A stretch of 64,000 bases of DNA from an uncultured Psychrobacter sp. (GCA_947501045.1 CANMUI010000001.1:62001-126000); one strand, 5' to 3'; counted from the stretch's first letter, positions 26,215-36,576 are shown. Numbers and translations: made by a program. Notes: generated by a model from the letters alone, not told the origin.

Positions 26215-26621
26215 TGATAAAAAATGATTCAAGAATTAAGAGTGCTACTGGTCTGACAGGCTCAGGTACCCGTGATTGGATGGTACAACGCATTAGCGCT
26301 GTTGTTCTAGCGGTATATAGTGTTGTATTACTAGGCTTTTTTTTAACGCACAGTAATGTGGATTTTTATTCATGGACAGCATTTATGACAAGTTTGCCCA
26401 TGCGATTATTTAGTTTAGTCGCTGTTCTTGCGCTTGCTGGACATGCTTGGGTAGGTATGTGGACGGTCTTTACTGACTATATTACGTCTGGGAAAATGGG
26501 TGAAGATGCACCAAAATTAAGATTAGTGTTACAGACCTTAATGATCATTGCTATTTTAGTCTATTTATTTTGGGGTATCATGATTTTTTGGGGCAATGGC
26601 TTCGGCGTTATCGCGGTATAA
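26214..26621 (+). CDS. sdhD: Succinate dehydrogenase membrane anchor subunit
   Basis: 135 residues with three transmembrane helices. RDWMVQRISAVVLAVYSVVLLGFF is the family signature; the haem-ligand His is in LAGHAWVGMWTVFTDY. The ATG at 26214 overlaps the sdhC stop (TAATG), so translation is coupled. With SdhC it forms the membrane part that passes electrons from SdhB to ubiquinone. Confidence 0.92.
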   Translation: MIKNDSRIKSATGLTGSGTRDWMVQRISAVVLAVYSVVLLGFFLTHSNVDFYSWTAFMTSLPMRLFSLVAVLALAGHAWVGMWTVFTDYITSGKMGEDAPKLRLVLQTLMIIAILVYLFWGIMIFWGNGFGVIAV

Positions 26622-26858
26622 GTTGTCAGTTTTATAATCATAACTTTTTATTATAGAGATTTAGTACTAGATAACTATTGCCTAATTTATAATAGATTAA
26701 TTATCTAATAACTGGCGAGTAAGTCATAATAGATCAGTTAGTGAGCTAGTGTTAATTTCGATAACGATAGGGCACATATCAATTACTTATTGAGCTTAGA
26801 CATATAGATGATCTCTATATCTACCTTCTAGGCATCAACAAGCATTAGGAATATTGTA

Positions 26859-28709
26859 ATGGCAACAAGACAAGATAATACTATTAGTAATATTAAAAAT
26901 CTCAACTATGACGCTGTGATTGTTGGTGGTGGTGGCTCAGGTATGCGCGCCTCGTTACAGTTAGCCGAAGCGGGTATGAATGTCGCTGTTATCACCAAAG
27001 TGTTTCCAACGCGCTCGCATACAGTTGCCGCTCAAGGTGGTATTGGTGCCAGCCTTGGTAATATGAGTAACGACAATTGGCATTTTCACTTTTATGATAC
27101 GGTAAAAGGCTCAGACTGGTTGGGTGACCAAGACGCTATTGAATATATGTGCCGCGAAGCACCAAAAGTCGTCTACGAGCTTGAGCATATGGGTATGCCG
27201 TTTGACCGTAATGAAGACGGAACTATTTATCAGCGTCCATTCGGTGGTCATACCTCTAACTACGGCGAAAAAGCGGTGCAACGTGCTTGTGCTGCCGCCG
27301 ACCGTACAGGGCATGCTTTACTACATACCTTGTATCAAAAGAATCTTGAGCAAGGTACACAGTTTTTCGTTGAATGGATCGCTCTTGATCTGATCAAAGA
27401 TGAAGACGGTAACATCAACGGGGTAGTCGCGATTGAACAAGAAACTGGTACGGTTGCTGTATTCCAGTCCCCTATTACTGTACTCGCCACAGGCGGTGCA
27501 GGGCGTATCTTTGCTGCCTCTACCAATGCCTATATTAATACTGGCGATGGTATTGGTATGGCCGTACGTGCAGGCGTGCCACTAGAGGATATGGAGTTTT
27601 GGCAGTTCCATCCCACAGGTGTTGCTGGTGCGGGCGTACTCTTGACCGAAGGGTGCCGCGGTGAAGGGGCTATCTTGCGTAACAAAGACGGCGAAGCCTT
27701 TATGGAGCGTTATGCACCAACGGTAAAAGATTTGGCGCCGCGCGATTTGGTCTCACGTTCAATGGACCAAGAGATCAAAGAAGGTCGCGGTTGTGGTCCT
27801 GATGGCGACTATATCGTTATGGATATGACTCACTTAGGGGTTGATACCATCATGAAGCGCTTGCCATCAGTCTTTGAGATTGGTAAAAACTTTGCCAACG
27901 TTGATATCACCAAAGAGCCCATTCCTGTTATTCCAACTATTCATTATATGATGGGCGGTATTCCAACGACTATTCACGGTCAAGTTATTGTACCTGATTT
28001 AGAAGCGGGCACTGATGAAGAGGGTCTATACGCTGAAGGCAAGATAGTCAAAGGCCTTTATGCAATCGGTGAGTGTGCTTGCGTCAGCGTCCATGGTGCC
28101 AACCGCCTAGGTACCAACTCTTTGCTTGACTTGGTCGTCTTTGGCCGTGCTGCTGGTAAGCATATTGTTGATGAATATCACCACAACGATCACAATTATA
28201 AGCCGCTAGATACCCATGTCCTTGATTTTACACTTAGCCGTTTGGATAAGCTGCAAAAATCAACCGAGGGTTACAACGCACAAGAAGTGGCAGATGAGAT
28301 TCGCGCTACTATGCAAAAGCACGCTAGTGTCTTTCGTACGCAAGCGCTGATGGATGAGGGCGTAGAGAAAATTCTAGCACTCGGCGAAAAAGTTGAAAAT
28401 ATCCATCTTGCTGATAAATCGCAAGTATTCAATACTGCACGTATTGAAGCTTTTGAAGTTATTAATTTATATGAAGTTGCTAAAGCTACTATGATTTCAG
28501 CGGCTAACCGTCATGAGAGCCGCGGTGCCCATAGTGTATCGGACTATGATCGCCCAGAAGATGATGATTATGCACCAAATGGTCGTAACGATCATGACTG
28601 GATGAAACATACTTTATGGTACTCTGAAGGCAACCGCGTAATCTACAAGCCAGTCCGTAAGGTGCCATTAACAGTAGATTATATTGAACCAAAAGTTCGG
28701 GTTTACTAG
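26859..28709 (+). CDS. sdhA: Succinate dehydrogenase flavoprotein subunit
   Basis: 616 residues. Oxidises succinate to fumarate with covalently bound FAD. Seen: Rossmann dinucleotide motif VGGGGSGMRAS, the FAD-linked His in SHTVAAQGG, the active-site segments HPTGVAGAGVLLTEGCRGEGAIL and DLAPRDLVSRSM, TIHYMMGGIPT and HGANRLGTNSLLDLVVFGRAAG. AGGA precedes the ATG. A 237-base gap separates it from sdhD, longer than usual inside an sdh operon, but no terminator is seen there. Confidence 0.97.
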   Translation: MATRQDNTISNIKNLNYDAVIVGGGGSGMRASLQLAEAGMNVAVITKVFPTRSHTVAAQGGIGASLGNMSNDNWHFHFYDTVKGSDWLGDQDAIEYMCREAPKVVYELEHMGMPFDRNEDGTIYQRPFGGHTSNYGEKAVQRACAAADRTGHALLHTLYQKNLEQGTQFFVEWIALDLIKDEDGNINGVVAIEQETGTVAVFQSPITVLATGGAGRIFAASTNAYINTGDGIGMAVRAGVPLEDMEFWQFHPTGVAGAGVLLTEGCRGEGAILRNKDGEAFMERYAPTVKDLAPRDLVSRSMDQEIKEGRGCGPDGDYIVMDMTHLGVDTIMKRLPSVFEIGKNFANVDITKEPIPVIPTIHYMMGGIPTTIHGQVIVPDLEAGTDEEGLYAEGKIVKGLYAIGECACVSVHGANRLGTNSLLDLVVFGRAAGKHIVDEYHHNDHNYKPLDTHVLDFTLSRLDKLQKSTEGYNAQEVADEIRATMQKHASVFRTQALMDEGVEKILALGEKVENIHLADKSQVFNTARIEAFEVINLYEVAKATMISAANRHESRGAHSVSDYDRPEDDDYAPNGRNDHDWMKHTLWYSEGNRVIYKPVRKVPLTVDYIEPKVRVY

Positions 28710-28937
28710 TCAAAGTAATATTTTAACGATAGTAAAATTATTTTGATTGAAAGCCAGATTTTATTATTACCAACTTATTAAAAGGTGACCGCCAGCTACA
28801 TGCAAATACCAATGTATTGATTGTTGAAATAATTGATCGATAAATAAGCAGTTTCATAGTTTATTAAATAACCTATTAGTATTGGTATATTGCAATCCTT
28901 GTACGCCCGCCGTCACCTATGTGTGGAGTTTAGCATT

Positions 28938-29648
28938 ATGAGCCGAGGTACTCGCACCATCGAAATTTATCGCTACGATCCTGACAAGGATGCAGCGCCA
29001 CGTATGCAAACTTATACGGTTGAGCTAATAGAGTCAGATCGTATGCTGCTTGACGTATTATTACGTCTGAAAAAGCAAGACGAGACCATTACCTTTCGCC
29101 GCTCCTGCCGTGAAGGCATCTGTGGTTCTGATGGTATGAACATCAATGGTAAAAATGGTCTTGCCTGTTTGCTCAATATGAACACATTACCTGAAAAGAT
29201 TACTATTCGCCCTCTGCCAGGATTACCGGTCGTTCGTGATTTAGTTGTCGATATGAACCAGTTTTATGCACAGTACGAAAAGGTACACCCTTATCTGATT
29301 AATGATCAGCCAGCACCGCCAACCGAACGTTTGCAATCTCCTGAACAGCGCGAACAATTGAATGGTTTATATGAGTGTATTTTATGCGCTTGTTGTTCGA
29401 CCAGCTGTCCTTCATTTTGGTGGAACCCTGATAAGTTTTTAGGTCCAGCAGCTTTATTGAATGCTAACCGTTTTGTAGTGGATAGTCGTGATAGCGATAC
29501 GCAAGCACGTCTAGCTCGTTTAGAAGATCCGTTTAGTCTGTTCCGTTGCCGCGGCATTATGAACTGCGTATCAGTATGTCCTAAAGGATTGAATCCTACT
29601 AAAGCTATTGGACATCTGCGTAGTATGCTTATTGATCAGGCAGGCTAA
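28938..29648 (+). CDS. sdhB: Succinate dehydrogenase iron-sulphur subunit
   Basis: 236 residues. All three cluster motifs are present: [2Fe-2S] CREGICGSDGMNING..GLAC, and the [4Fe-4S]/[3Fe-4S] cysteines in CILCACCSTSCP and CRGIMNCVSVCPKGL. Carries electrons from SdhA to the quinone site. The ATG at 28938 has GGAG 9 bases upstream; an earlier in-frame start at 28890 has no site. A 228-base gap separates it from sdhA. A hairpin follows, probably ending the operon. Confidence 0.97.
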   Translation: MSRGTRTIEIYRYDPDKDAAPRMQTYTVELIESDRMLLDVLLRLKKQDETITFRRSCREGICGSDGMNINGKNGLACLLNMNTLPEKITIRPLPGLPVVRDLVVDMNQFYAQYEKVHPYLINDQPAPPTERLQSPEQREQLNGLYECILCACCSTSCPSFWWNPDKFLGPAALLNANRFVVDSRDSDTQARLARLEDPFSLFRCRGIMNCVSVCPKGLNPTKAIGHLRSMLIDQAG

Positions 29649-30299
29649 TGTCATTATATAAGTGTGGAGTAGTATCAATTGCTACAGTGCTATGCTATTG
29701 AGTAGTAGCTACTTAAGAACACCGTCTATAGATAGGCGGTGTTCTTGTATTAAAAGCTGATAGTTTTGATACAAATACCGCCATAAGTACGTAATGTCAT
29801 ATTATTAATACGTTGTTAGCTTGTAATTACTACGATTGAATAAGATAATTTTTAGCAGAGTAAAGTATAGTAATGACTCAATAAATTTATTATATATCAT
29901 TAAACATAGGTTATAGAAAAACAAGTTGTAGTTCTAGTTATGATTGATAAAACATTACTATAAGTATATTTGTTATTCATTAAGTAAATACTTAGTATTA
30001 AGTAAACAAACTGTATCAATTATTTATGACATGATAGGCTATGTGGCAATGTATGCTTGACACTAGAGCCAATAGGGCCAAGTTTTAGAAAAACTTATAG
30101 TAGTCGTGGTTAATGATTATACAAAGACTATAATTATTGGGTATGAGAGCATAAAGATAACTAATTTTTACCTTAATACAAGGCTAATATCTACCAAATA
30201 CTACTATAGACCTAAGTCATTTTTCTGCAATTTAGCATACAAAAACGATATAACAACAAGCACGATTCCATTCATTTATCTATTAAATAGACGATTATT
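29649..30299 (+). other. sdhB-sucA intergenic region
   Basis: 651 AT-rich bases. It begins with the hairpin at 29715-29746; the rest holds no gene I can support. A 65-codon plus-strand frame (30106-30303) overlaps the sucA start and has no ribosome site or recognisable product. The sucA promoter must lie in here, but no single candidate stands out. Confidence 0.4.
29715..29750 (+). terminator. Hairpin after sdhB, possible terminator
   Basis: AAGAACACCG (29715-29724) pairs perfectly with CGGTGTTCTT (29737-29746). The downstream T-tract is poor (GTATT), so termination may be partial or Rho-assisted. Confidence 0.55.
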
Positions 30300-33185
30300 A
30301 TGAATAGTACAAATAAAAAATCAGCTAATGTGGGGCATACTGAACTTGCAGCTGACAATGCTTACTACATTGAATCCCTTTATGAACAGTATCTTGACGA
30401 TCCTGCAAATGTTGACGAGGATTGGCAGGAGTATTTTGAGCAATATCAGTCTGCTGATGATGCTAAGCACAACGCCATTCAGGATCAATTCTTGCTGCTA
30501 GCGCGCAATCAAACTGCTAATAAAGTGACGGCTGCGCCTGCTGCAAACGATGCAACAAGTTTGGTAGACTGTGCCGATCCTAAACAGATGGGCGTACAAC
30601 AGCTTATCTCAGCCTACCGTCGCCGTGGTCATCGCCGTGCTCAGCTTGATCCGCTAGGACTACATCCACGCGAAGAAGTTGTCGATTTGACACTAGCTTA
30701 TCACGGCTTATCAGAAGATGATCTTGATACGGTATATCCGACAAGTGATCTTAATATTGGCAAATCAGAAGCGCCATTACGTGAGATTATAGAGATCATG
30801 GAGCGGGTTTATTGCCGCTACATCGGTGTAGAGTATATGCATGTCACTACTAGTGTTGAGAAACGCTGGATGGAGCAATATCTTGAGAGCAACCTAGGCC
30901 ATATCGAATTTGATAAAGAAAAACGCTTGTCTATTCTTGAGCGCTTAAGTGCTGCTGAAGGTTTAGAGAAGTATTTGGCACGTAAATATACTGGTGTTAA
31001 GCGTTTTGGTCTAGAAGGCGGTGAGAGCTTTATTCCTGCGGTCAATGAGATCATTCAACGTGCTGGTAGCTATGGTACCAAAGAGATGGTCATTGGCATG
31101 GCACACCGTGGACGCTTAAACTTACTGGTCAATATTTTGGGTAAAAATCCAGCGGATTTGTTCGATGAGTTTGATGGTAAAGTGCAGCCAGAGAAAGGTT
31201 CAGGTGATGTCAAATACCATAACGGTTATTCATCAAATGTCATGACGCCGGGCGGGGAGGCACATTTAGCACTAGCTTTCAACCCCTCGCATCTAGAGAT
31301 TGTAGCACCTGTGCTACAAGGTTCAGTACGCGCGCGCCAAGTTCGCCGCAACGATCAGCCGGGTCATAGTGACAAGGATGGCAACTCAGTATTGCCTATC
31401 GTGGTTCATGGTGATGCTGCCTTTGCTGCTCAAGGCGTGGTACAAGAGACTTTCCAGATGTCACAAACCCGTGCCTATACTACAGGCGGTACGGTACATA
31501 TTGTTATTAATAACCAAGTTGGCTTTACTACCAGCCGCCAAGAAGATGCCCGTTCGACAGAATACTGTACCGATGTAGCAAAAATGGTACATGCGCCTAT
31601 TTTACATGTGAATGGAGATGATCCTGAATCGGTAGTATTTGCCGCCCAGCTAGCGCTTGATTATCGCCATGAGTTTGATAAAGACATCGTTATTGATTTA
31701 TTTTGCTATCGCCGTAATGGTCATAACGAAGCTGATGAGCCATCAGCAACTCAGCCGCTTATGTATGCCGTTATCAAAAAACTGCCCACCACGCGTGCAA
31801 TTTATGCTGAAAAGCTGATCGAAGAAGGTGTCATTGATAGTGACGAAGCGAAGAAGTACGAAGACAGCTATCGTGAGTCTTTAGACCGTGGTGATTATGT
31901 AGCCAATTCACTAGTGAGCGATCCTGATGAAAAGCTTTTTGTAGACTGGGCACCCTATCTTGGTCATGACTGGGTTGATGATTGGGATACCAGTGTCGAT
32001 ATAGAAAAGCTAAAAGATTATGGTCGCAAAATGGCAGAGATGCCAGAAGGTTATAAGCTGCAGCGTCAAGTACAAAAAGTCGTTGAACAGCGTCTGGCCA
32101 TGCAAACAGGTGAGGAACCGCTGAACTGGGGCGCAGCTGAAACGCTAGCCTATGCCAGTTTAGTCGCTAACGATAATACACTAGTACGTATCACGGGCGA
32201 AGATGTAGGCCGTGGTACTTTCTCGCATCGCCATAGCGAGATATACAATACCGCTGATGGTAGCATGTATGTACCCCTAGCTCATATCAGTAAAGATCAA
32301 GCCCGTTTTGCTATCTATAACTCTTTATTATCAGAAGAAGCTGTTTTAGCGTTTGAATACGGCTATGCGACGACCGTTCCCAATGCCTTGATCGTTTGGG
32401 AAGCTCAATTTGGTGATTTCGTCAACGGCGCTCAAGTTGTCATTGATCAGTTCATCGCTAGTGGTGAGACTAAATGGCAGCGTGTTTGTGGCTTAACTAT
32501 GCTATTACCACATGGCTATGAAGGTCAAGGCCCTGAGCATTCCTCGGCACGTCTTGAGCGCTTCTTGCAACTATGTGCTGAAGATAATATGCAAGTGATT
32601 ACGCCAACCACACCTGCGCAAATATTCCATGCGCTACGTCGTCAAGCGGTGCGTCCAATCCGTAAACCGATGATTGTGATGTCACCAAAGAGTTTACTGC
32701 GTCATAAATTGGCAACGTCTACTCTAGAAGAGCTGGCTGATGGCAAGTTTGAAACTGTATTGTCAGAGATTGATGAGCACAACGCTGATAAGATCACGCG
32801 CTTAGTATTATGCGGTGGTAAGGTTTATTATGACTTACTTGAGCAGCGCCGTGAGCTTGGCTTAGAACATGTTGCAATCGTGCGTATTGAGCAGCTCTAT
32901 CCGTTACCAGAAGAGCGTTTGATTGCTGAGATTGAAAAATACAGCAACCTAAAAGAGATCGTTTGGACGCAAGAGGAGCCACTAAACCAAGGTGCTTGGT
33001 ACTATTTAGCTCCGCATATGTTCCGTATCGTAGTACCGCATCCGACTAAAGCTAAAGTCATGGAGCCTGTGGCACGTCCTCCTAGTGCAGCGCCAGCGAC
33101 AGGATCGCCTAAGTTACACGCTCAGCAGCAGCAAACGTTAGTGGCAGAGGGTCTAGGTGTTAGCGTTGAAGAATTAACTAAATAA
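30300..33185 (+). CDS. sucA: 2-oxoglutarate dehydrogenase E1 component
   Basis: 961 residues, slightly longer than E. coli SucA. The thiamine-diphosphate E1 subunit decarboxylates 2-oxoglutarate and transfers the succinyl group to the SucB lipoyl arm. Seen: the N-terminal E2-binding helix (NAYYIESLYEQYLDDPANVDEDW), MAHRGRLNLLVNILGK, FNPSHLEIV, GDAAFAAQGVVQETFQMS and INNQVGFTTS (cofactor site), CYRRNGHNEADEPS and the C-terminal transketolase-like domain. No clear Shine-Dalgarno sequence precedes the ATG. Two hairpins separate it from sucB. Confidence 0.97.
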   Translation: MNSTNKKSANVGHTELAADNAYYIESLYEQYLDDPANVDEDWQEYFEQYQSADDAKHNAIQDQFLLLARNQTANKVTAAPAANDATSLVDCADPKQMGVQQLISAYRRRGHRRAQLDPLGLHPREEVVDLTLAYHGLSEDDLDTVYPTSDLNIGKSEAPLREIIEIMERVYCRYIGVEYMHVTTSVEKRWMEQYLESNLGHIEFDKEKRLSILERLSAAEGLEKYLARKYTGVKRFGLEGGESFIPAVNEIIQRAGSYGTKEMVIGMAHRGRLNLLVNILGKNPADLFDEFDGKVQPEKGSGDVKYHNGYSSNVMTPGGEAHLALAFNPSHLEIVAPVLQGSVRARQVRRNDQPGHSDKDGNSVLPIVVHGDAAFAAQGVVQETFQMSQTRAYTTGGTVHIVINNQVGFTTSRQEDARSTEYCTDVAKMVHAPILHVNGDDPESVVFAAQLALDYRHEFDKDIVIDLFCYRRNGHNEADEPSATQPLMYAVIKKLPTTRAIYAEKLIEEGVIDSDEAKKYEDSYRESLDRGDYVANSLVSDPDEKLFVDWAPYLGHDWVDDWDTSVDIEKLKDYGRKMAEMPEGYKLQRQVQKVVEQRLAMQTGEEPLNWGAAETLAYASLVANDNTLVRITGEDVGRGTFSHRHSEIYNTADGSMYVPLAHISKDQARFAIYNSLLSEEAVLAFEYGYATTVPNALIVWEAQFGDFVNGAQVVIDQFIASGETKWQRVCGLTMLLPHGYEGQGPEHSSARLERFLQLCAEDNMQVITPTTPAQIFHALRRQAVRPIRKPMIVMSPKSLLRHKLATSTLEELADGKFETVLSEIDEHNADKITRLVLCGGKVYYDLLEQRRELGLEHVAIVRIEQLYPLPEERLIAEIEKYSNLKEIVWTQEEPLNQGAWYYLAPHMFRIVVPHPTKAKVMEPVARPPSAAPATGSPKLHAQQQQTLVAEGLGVSVEELTK

Positions 33186-33196
33186 AAACCTATAAC

Positions 33197-33229
33197 GAGG
33201 GTTCTTTATCAACGATAAAGGACTCTTTT
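33197..33229 (+). terminator. Hairpin 1 between sucA and sucB
   Basis: A 14-pair stem (33197-33210 with 33214-33227, including G-T wobbles) closes a 3-nt AAC loop and is followed by a short T-run. It sits 12 bases after the sucA stop. Confidence 0.6.
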
Positions 33230-33334
33230 AGAATAATTTATTAAAGTAAATAGTGACTACGATAGTGTTCGTTATTTAAGTATTTTATCTATCAATAATA
33301 AACTTACCAACGAACAAACGACTTCTTCATTTAT

Positions 33335-33368
33335 GAGGGTGTATCATTCTTTATGACGCACCCTTTTA
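33335..33368 (+). terminator. Hairpin 2 between sucA and sucB
   Basis: AGGGTGTATCAT pairs with ATGACGCACCCT with one mismatch around a TCTTT loop, followed by TTTTATA. A second possible termination point before sucB. Confidence 0.55.
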
Positions 33369-33428
33369 TAGGAAGTAACAGTTTATCTTATAATAAATAT
33401 CAAAACTCAAATCTAAGGAGTATTTTCG

Positions 33429-34736
33429 ATGGCTGATATCAAAGCCCCCGTTTTCCCAGAATCAGTTGCCGACGGTACCATTGTTGAATGGCATGTCGCT
33501 GAAGGTGAACAAGTTAGCCGTGACGATCTTTTAGCAGAAATCGAGACTGATAAAGTCGTTTTAGAAGTTGTTGCGCCTGATGATGGTGTGGTGACCAAGA
33601 TTGTTAAACAAGTTGACGATACCGTTGAGTCTGCAGATTTAATTGCCGAATTTGAAGCAGGCGCTAGTGGCAGTAGCGATACCAGTGCTAGTGATGACGC
33701 AGAAGCTGATCAACAGTCTGACGCTGACAAAGATAAGGATGATGCTCCAGCAGTCGATCCTGATCAACCAGCAGCGCCAGTACAGAAAAAGCAAGCCACA
33801 GATGGCGGCGAACCTGTACAAGTTACGGATAAAAAAGGTGATCCTGAAGCTGATCATAAAGATCAAAGCCCAGCAGTACGTAAAGCGGCCAAAGAGTCAG
33901 GCGTTGATCCAAAAGAAGTTGAAGGTAGTGGCCGCGGTGGCCGAGTCACCAAGTCTGATATGGCAGATCCAAAGCTTAAAGCAGACAGCAGTATCAAAAC
34001 AGACAGTGGTCGTCCTGTGGCAGAAGCAGTCGGTGAGCGTAGTGAGAAACGCGTACCTATGACCCGTCTACGTAAGCGCGTAGCTGAGCGTCTACTATCT
34101 GCAACGCAAGAAACCGCAATGCTTACGACGTTCAATGAAGTCAATATGAAGCCATTGATGGATATGCGTACCAAGTATAAAGATCAGTTCGAGAAGCGTC
34201 ATGGCGTACGCCTAGGCTTTATGTCATTATTCGTAAAAGCCGCTACCGAAGCTCTTAAACGCTTCCCAGCAGTGAATGCGTCACTCGATGGCGATGATAT
34301 CGTCTATCATGGTTTTTATGATATCGGAGTTGCTGTATCGTCAGATCGTGGTTTAGTTGTTCCTGTACTACGCGATACAGATCGTATGAGTATGGCAGAT
34401 GTCGAGAGCAAAATCCGTGAGCTTGGCGGTAAAGCGCAAGATGGTAAGCTTAGTCTTGATGAGATGACTGGTGGTACTTTCACTATCTCAAACGGCGGTG
34501 TATTTGGCTCACTGATGTCAACGCCTATCTTGAATCCACCACAAACAGCGATCTTAGGTATGCATGCTATCAATGAGCGTCCTATGGCTGTTGATGGTAA
34601 AGTTGAGATTTTACCTATGATGTATCTGGCATTGTCTTACGATCACCGCATGATTGATGGTAAAGAAGCAGTCTTATTCTTATCTACTATCAAAGAGCTG
34701 GTTGAAGACCCTGCCATGTTACTACTAGATCTATAA
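33429..34736 (+). CDS. sucB: Dihydrolipoyl succinyltransferase (2-oxoglutarate dehydrogenase E2)
   Basis: 435 residues in three parts. The lipoyl domain (1-78) has the lipoylated lysine in EIETDKVVLEV (K42). An Ala/Asp/Gln-rich linker follows, then the peripheral subunit-binding domain (about 145-180, SPAVRKAAKESGVDPKEVEGSGRGGRVTKSD) and a second linker. The catalytic acyltransferase domain (205-435) ends with the active-site SYDHRMIDGKEA (H406, D410). AAGGAG lies just upstream of the ATG. The linker after the lipoyl domain is notably acidic. A terminator follows, so sucB may form its own transcription unit. Confidence 0.97.
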   Translation: MADIKAPVFPESVADGTIVEWHVAEGEQVSRDDLLAEIETDKVVLEVVAPDDGVVTKIVKQVDDTVESADLIAEFEAGASGSSDTSASDDAEADQQSDADKDKDDAPAVDPDQPAAPVQKKQATDGGEPVQVTDKKGDPEADHKDQSPAVRKAAKESGVDPKEVEGSGRGGRVTKSDMADPKLKADSSIKTDSGRPVAEAVGERSEKRVPMTRLRKRVAERLLSATQETAMLTTFNEVNMKPLMDMRTKYKDQFEKRHGVRLGFMSLFVKAATEALKRFPAVNASLDGDDIVYHGFYDIGVAVSSDRGLVVPVLRDTDRMSMADVESKIRELGGKAQDGKLSLDEMTGGTFTISNGGVFGSLMSTPILNPPQTAILGMHAINERPMAVDGKVEILPMMYLALSYDHRMIDGKEAVLFLSTIKELVEDPAMLLLDL

Positions 34737-34742
34737 GCTTCT

Positions 34743-34777
34743 AAGCTTGTATTAGCAATCGCTGATACAAGCTTTTT
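34743..34777 (+). terminator. Rho-independent terminator after sucB
   Basis: AAGCTTGTATTAGC (34743-34756) pairs with GCTGATACAAGCTT (34761-34774, one wobble) around a 4-nt loop; TTT continues after the stem. Confidence 0.85.
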
Positions 34778-35019
34778 GCTTTTATGCTAAACCATCTTGC
34801 AATTCAAAAAGCATTCTTCATACGGACTTATAAACTGGTGTATTAACTATAAGCTCAAGGCATAATTTAGGGCTTGTTTATCCGTTGTAAAATAACATAT
34901 GACAAAGCTTGCTGAGTATTGATAAAAGCCAAAATGAATTAAGAGTTAGACTAAAAAAATATACTGAAATTTACATTATTTTAGTTACTTTATATCAAAA
35001 GTTATAATAGGAACCTACT

Positions 35020-36474
35020 ATGAAAGACAATTATGATTTAGTCATTATCGGCGGTGGTCCTGGTGGCTATGAAGCCGCTATCCGCGCAGGTCAGCTGGGT
35101 ATGAGCGTGGCTTGTATCGAAAAACGTGTTTATAAAGGGGAGCCGGCTCTCGGTGGTACCTGTTTAAACGTCGGTTGTATTCCATCCAAAGCGTTACTAG
35201 ACACCTCACATCGTTATGAAGCGACCAAGCATGACCTTGACGAGCATGGCATTAGCACCGGCGATGTTGAGATCAACGTTGAACAAATGATTGAGCGCAA
35301 AGAAGGCATCGTCAAGCAGTTAACGGGCGGCGTCGCAGCTTTGGTAAAAGGTAATGGCGCTGACTGGCTACAAGGCTGGGGTACGCTAATTGATGGCAAA
35401 GGCGACGAGAAGAAGATTAAATTTGTCGCGCTTGAAGACGAAAGCGAGAGTACGATTACGGCTAAACACGTCATTCTAGCCTCAGGTTCAGTACCTATCG
35501 AGATTCCAGTCGCTCCAACGGACGGCGAACGTATCGTTGATTCGACAGGCGCTCTTGATTTTACCCAAACCCCTAAGCGTTTAGGTGTGATTGGTGCAGG
35601 TGTTATTGGACTTGAGCTGGGTTCAGTATGGCGTCGTTTAGGTAGTGAAGTTGTGGTGTACGAAGCGCTTCCTGAGTTCTTAGCGGCAGCTGATAAAGAT
35701 ATGGCTAAAGAAGCCCGCAAAATGTTCAAACAACAAGGCTTAGATATTCGCGTCGATACCAAAGTAACCAATGCCGAAGTTAAAGGCGATGAAGTGGTAG
35801 TCACCAGCGAAAACAACGGCGAATCATCGGAAGAGAGTTTTGATAAGTTGATCGTCTGTGTCGGACGCCGCGCTTACTCTGAAAAACTGCTTGGTGATGA
35901 TAGCGGTGTTAAGCTAACTGAGCGCGGTCTCATCGATGTCAACGACCAATGTCAGACCAATCTTGACGGCGTTTATGCCATTGGTGATCTGGTACGTGGT
36001 CCTATGCTTGCGCATAAAGCGATGGAAGAGGGCATGATGGCCGTTGAGCGCATCCACGGCGAAAAAGCTCAGGTTAACTATGACACTATTATCAATGTCA
36101 TTTATACCCATCCAGAGATCGCTTGGGTTGGTCTTACTGAGCAAGAAGCAGTTGATGCTGGCCATGAAGTCAAAACGGGATCATTTAACTTAGCTGCCAA
36201 CGGTCGTGCTTTGGCGCAAAGTGAGGCACAAGGCTCTATCAAAGTTGTCGCTGATGCCAAAACAGACCGCTTGTTAGGTATGCATGCAATCTCTGCAGGC
36301 GCAGGCGATATCGTCCATCAAGGTATGATTGCGATGGAGTTTGTCTCTAGTATCGAAGATCTGCAATTGATGACTTTTGCGCATCCAACGATATCAGAGG
36401 CGGTACATGAAGCTGCACTATCAGCAGATGGTCGCGCTATTCATGCTATTCAACGCAAAAAGCGTAAAAAATAA
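35020..36474 (+). CDS. lpdA: Dihydrolipoyl dehydrogenase (E3)
   Basis: 484 residues. Re-oxidises dihydrolipoamide of SucB with NAD+. The FAD motif IIGGGPGGYEAA, redox-active disulphide GGTCLNVGCIPSK (C48, C53), NAD motif VIGAGVIGLELGSVW, AIGDLVRGPMLAHKA and the interface His-Glu in HPTISEAVHEAAL are all present. AGGA precedes the ATG. Preceded by a terminator after sucB and a 283-base gap, so it probably has its own promoter, which would suit an E3 shared with other dehydrogenase complexes. Confidence 0.97.
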   Translation: MKDNYDLVIIGGGPGGYEAAIRAGQLGMSVACIEKRVYKGEPALGGTCLNVGCIPSKALLDTSHRYEATKHDLDEHGISTGDVEINVEQMIERKEGIVKQLTGGVAALVKGNGADWLQGWGTLIDGKGDEKKIKFVALEDESESTITAKHVILASGSVPIEIPVAPTDGERIVDSTGALDFTQTPKRLGVIGAGVIGLELGSVWRRLGSEVVVYEALPEFLAAADKDMAKEARKMFKQQGLDIRVDTKVTNAEVKGDEVVVTSENNGESSEESFDKLIVCVGRRAYSEKLLGDDSGVKLTERGLIDVNDQCQTNLDGVYAIGDLVRGPMLAHKAMEEGMMAVERIHGEKAQVNYDTIINVIYTHPEIAWVGLTEQEAVDAGHEVKTGSFNLAANGRALAQSEAQGSIKVVADAKTDRLLGMHAISAGAGDIVHQGMIAMEFVSSIEDLQLMTFAHPTISEAVHEAALSADGRAIHAIQRKKRKK

Positions 36475-36576
36475 GCCGCTTAAGCAAACGATGAGCTTTA
36501 GATTTAGTTTATTTAAAGGCTGATTCATAAGCTCATTTTCATTTTTTATTAATGACAAAAATAAAGGATACAATCA

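Noticed and set aside
28890..28937. Earlier in-frame start for sdhB
   Set aside because: No ribosome site; the ATG at 28938 has GGAG at good distance and the family's usual N-terminus.
30106..30303. 65-codon frame just before sucA
   Set aside because: No ribosome site, AT-driven composition, overlaps the sucA start codon.
33643..34062. 139-codon plus-strand frame inside sucB
   Set aside because: Out-of-frame reading of the low-complexity sucB linker; no start signal.
35214..35816. 200-codon open frame antisense to lpdA
   Set aside because: It is the reverse complement of a strongly conserved gene, is Ser/Thr-rich as such shadows are, and has no ribosome site.
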